Below, one piece after another: positions 62,630 to 64,000 of a stretch of DNA of 64,000 bases. The stretch comes from Jejubacter sp036620675 (GTDB lineage: Bacteria > Pseudomonadota > Gammaproteobacteria > Enterobacterales > Enterobacteriaceae): NCBI GenBank assembly GCA_036620675.1, contig JAZHEE010000001.1; one strand, 5' to 3'. Position 1 is the stretch's first letter; each line of letters opens with the position of its first letter. The notes under the pieces were generated by a model that saw nothing but the letters and a program-made list of their open reading frames with translations, searched no databases and was not told the DNA's origin. A program made the position numbers and the translations under genes.

Positions 62630-63382
62630 ATGGCTGTTACTAAGCTGGTTCTGGTTCGTCACGGTGAAAGTCAGTGGAACCAGGAAAACCGCTTTACCGG
62701 ATGGTACGACGTGGATCTGTCCGAGAAAGGCAAAGGTGAAGCCAAAGCCGCTGGCGAGCTGCTGAAGAAGGAAGGCTACAGCTTCGACTTCGCTTATACC
62801 TCTGTGCTGAAACGTGCCATCCACACGCTGTGGAGCATCCTGGATCAGCTGGATCAGGACTGGCTGCCGGTGGAGAAGTCCTGGAAACTGAACGAGCGTC
62901 ACTACGGCGCCCTGCAGGGTCTGAACAAAGCAGAAACCGCCGAGAAGTACGGCGACGAGCAGGTTAAACAGTGGCGCCGCGGCTTTGCGGTCACCCCGCC
63001 GGAACTGACCAAAGACGACGAGCGCTATCCGGGCCATGACCCGCGCTACGCGAAGCTGAGCGAGCAGGAGCTGCCGCTGACCGAAAGCCTGGCGCTGACC
63101 ATCGACCGCGTGGTTCCCTACTGGGAACAGACCATTCTGCCGCGTCTTAAGAGCGGTGAGCGTATTATCATCGCCGCTCACGGTAACTCGCTGCGCGCGC
63201 TGGTGAAGTACCTGGATAACCTGAGCGAAGATGAGATTCTGGAGCTGAACATCCCGACCGGCGTGCCGCTGGTGTACGAGTTCGACGAAAACTTCAAGCC
63301 GCTCAAGCGCTACTACCTGGGCGATGCAGACGAGATCGCCGCGAAAGCCGCAGCCGTCGCCAACCAGGGTAAAGCGAAGTAA
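62630..63382 (+). CDS. gpmA: 2,3-bisphosphoglycerate-dependent phosphoglycerate mutase GpmA
   Basis: Glycolytic enzyme interconverting 3- and 2-phosphoglycerate through a phosphohistidine. 250 residues as in E. coli. The RHGESQWN motif has the nucleophile H11; NERHYGALQGLNKAE and IIAAHGNSLRAL supply the other active-site residues. GAAGGAG precedes the ATG at 62630. Monocistronic, ending at a strong terminator. Confidence 0.97.
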   Translation: MAVTKLVLVRHGESQWNQENRFTGWYDVDLSEKGKGEAKAAGELLKKEGYSFDFAYTSVLKRAIHTLWSILDQLDQDWLPVEKSWKLNERHYGALQGLNKAETAEKYGDEQVKQWRRGFAVTPPELTKDDERYPGHDPRYAKLSEQELPLTESLALTIDRVVPYWEQTILPRLKSGERIIIAAHGNSLRALVKYLDNLSEDEILELNIPTGVPLVYEFDENFKPLKRYYLGDADEIAAKAAAVANQGKAK

Positions 63383-63408
63383 TTTCCTTTATTCCCGGAC
63401 ACAAAAAA

Positions 63409-63435
63409 AGCGTGGCGCCAGCCACGCTTTTTTTT
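63409..63435 (+). terminator. Rho-independent terminator of gpmA
   Basis: AGCGTGGC-GCCA-GCCACGCT followed by a long T-run; an A-run precedes it, so it works on both strands. Confidence 0.93.
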
Positions 63436-63484
63436 GGTTCATCGCGGATTAGCGTGGAGTGTTCAAAAACGGAAACAAAAAACC

Positions 63485-64000
63485 GGCAGAATATGTCGAT
63501 GCGTTAGGCTGTTCCGTTCATTGCCGGGAAACGTCCTCGTCCTTCAGGGAGAGGGCTGGCGTGAGGGTGACAGGCAGCTTCGGCGCCCGGTTTCAGAACA
63601 AAAGCGGCAGAATATGTCGATGCGGTGGGCTGTTCCGTTCATTGCCGGGAAACTCCCTCTCCCGTTTCGGGAGAGGGCCGGGGTGAGGGTGACAGGCGGC
63701 TCCGGCGCCTGGTTTCAGAACAAAAGCGGCAGAATATAACGATGCGGTGGCAGTTCCGTTCATTGCCGGGAAACTCTCTCGCCTTTCAGGGAGAGGGCCG
63801 GGGTGAGGGTGACAGGCGGCTCCGGCGCCCGGTTTCAGAACAAAAATGGCAGAATATGACGATACGGTGGGCTGTTCCGTTCATTACAGGGAAACGCCCT
63901 CGCCCTTCAGGGAGAGGGCTGGCGTGAGGGTGACAGGCGGCTCCGGCGCCCGGTTTCAGAACAAAAATGGCAGAATATGACGATACGGTGGGCTGTTCCG
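63485..64000. repeat. Tandem array of about 121-bp intergenic units
   Basis: The word GGCAGAATAT recurs at 63485, 63606, 63728, 63848 and 63969, giving four full units of 120-122 bp and a fifth cut by the window end. Each unit has GTTCCGTTCATT, a GGGAAA lead, a hairpin formed by CCCTC...GGGAGAGGG, GTGAGGGTGACAGGC, GCTCCGGCGCC and GGTTTCAGAACAAAA. No conserved coding frame is supported, and there are no spacers. A single inverted copy lies at 13398-13512. Confidence 0.9.

Noticed and set aside
63485..64000. CRISPR array
   Set aside because: Units are contiguous 121-bp repeats that vary between copies, with no constant short repeat, no unique spacers and no cas genes.

Overview
The window is a 64-kb piece of an enterobacterial chromosome (family Enterobacteriaceae in the strict sense). 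Almost every housekeeping protein matches its Escherichia coli K-12 counterpart in length, motifs and order, running ybiT to gpmA (the 17-19 min region of K-12, read in reverse). Coding DNA is visibly GC-rich, more so than E. coli. I cannot fix the genus; several K-12 genes of this stretch (ybiR, opgE, ybiO, ybiA, ybhM, ybhD/H/I) are absent. No rRNA, tRNA, insertion sequence or CRISPR array was seen.

Layout. 0-11 kb: the tail of a family 31 glycosidase, ybiT, ldtB, mntR, the tiny manganese protein gene mntS with an MntR-type operator, ompX, rhtA, dps, the glutamine transporter glnHPQ with a sigma-54/NtrC-type promoter, rlmF and a flavin reductase-like gene. 11-13.6 kb: two small DUF1471 proteins (mcbA, ybiJ), then about 1.6 kb without genes holding an ERIC element, a strong terminator and two copies of a roughly 440-bp structured repeat. 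13.6-28.3 kb: ybiB-dinG, rhlE, the CecR regulator with its operator and the YbhGFSR exporter, then ybhQ, ybhP-clsB-ybhN and ybhL. 28.3-31.3 kb: moaABCDE behind a Moco riboswitch and a ModE box. 31.3-34.2 kb: an AT-rich accessory block with a three-gene cassette of unknown function that looks like a membrane toxin with its protector. 34.2-45 kb: ybhK, uvrB (clear LexA box), an orphan UrtE-like ATPase, the biotin genes around a BirA operator, a DJ-1/PfpI protein and ybhB. 45-49.5 kb: an empty lambda-type attB, ybhC, a decayed DUF4225 gene with a frameshifted membrane partner, pgl and ybhA. 49.5-57.7 kb: modABC, acrZ, modE and modF, with a LysR/hydrolase pair wedged between modE and modF. 57.7-63.4 kb: galETKM and gpmA. 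The right end runs into a tandem array of about 121-bp units.

Links. Molybdenum handling is concentrated here: molybdate uptake (modABC), its regulator (modE), ModE-type boxes before both modA and moaA, and the cofactor pathway with its riboswitch. Biotin and galactose control sites are conserved almost base for base with E. coli. The least explained DNA is the 31.9-33.8 kb cassette, the decaying DUF4225 locus, and a repeat family shared by the 12-13.5 kb region and the right end.
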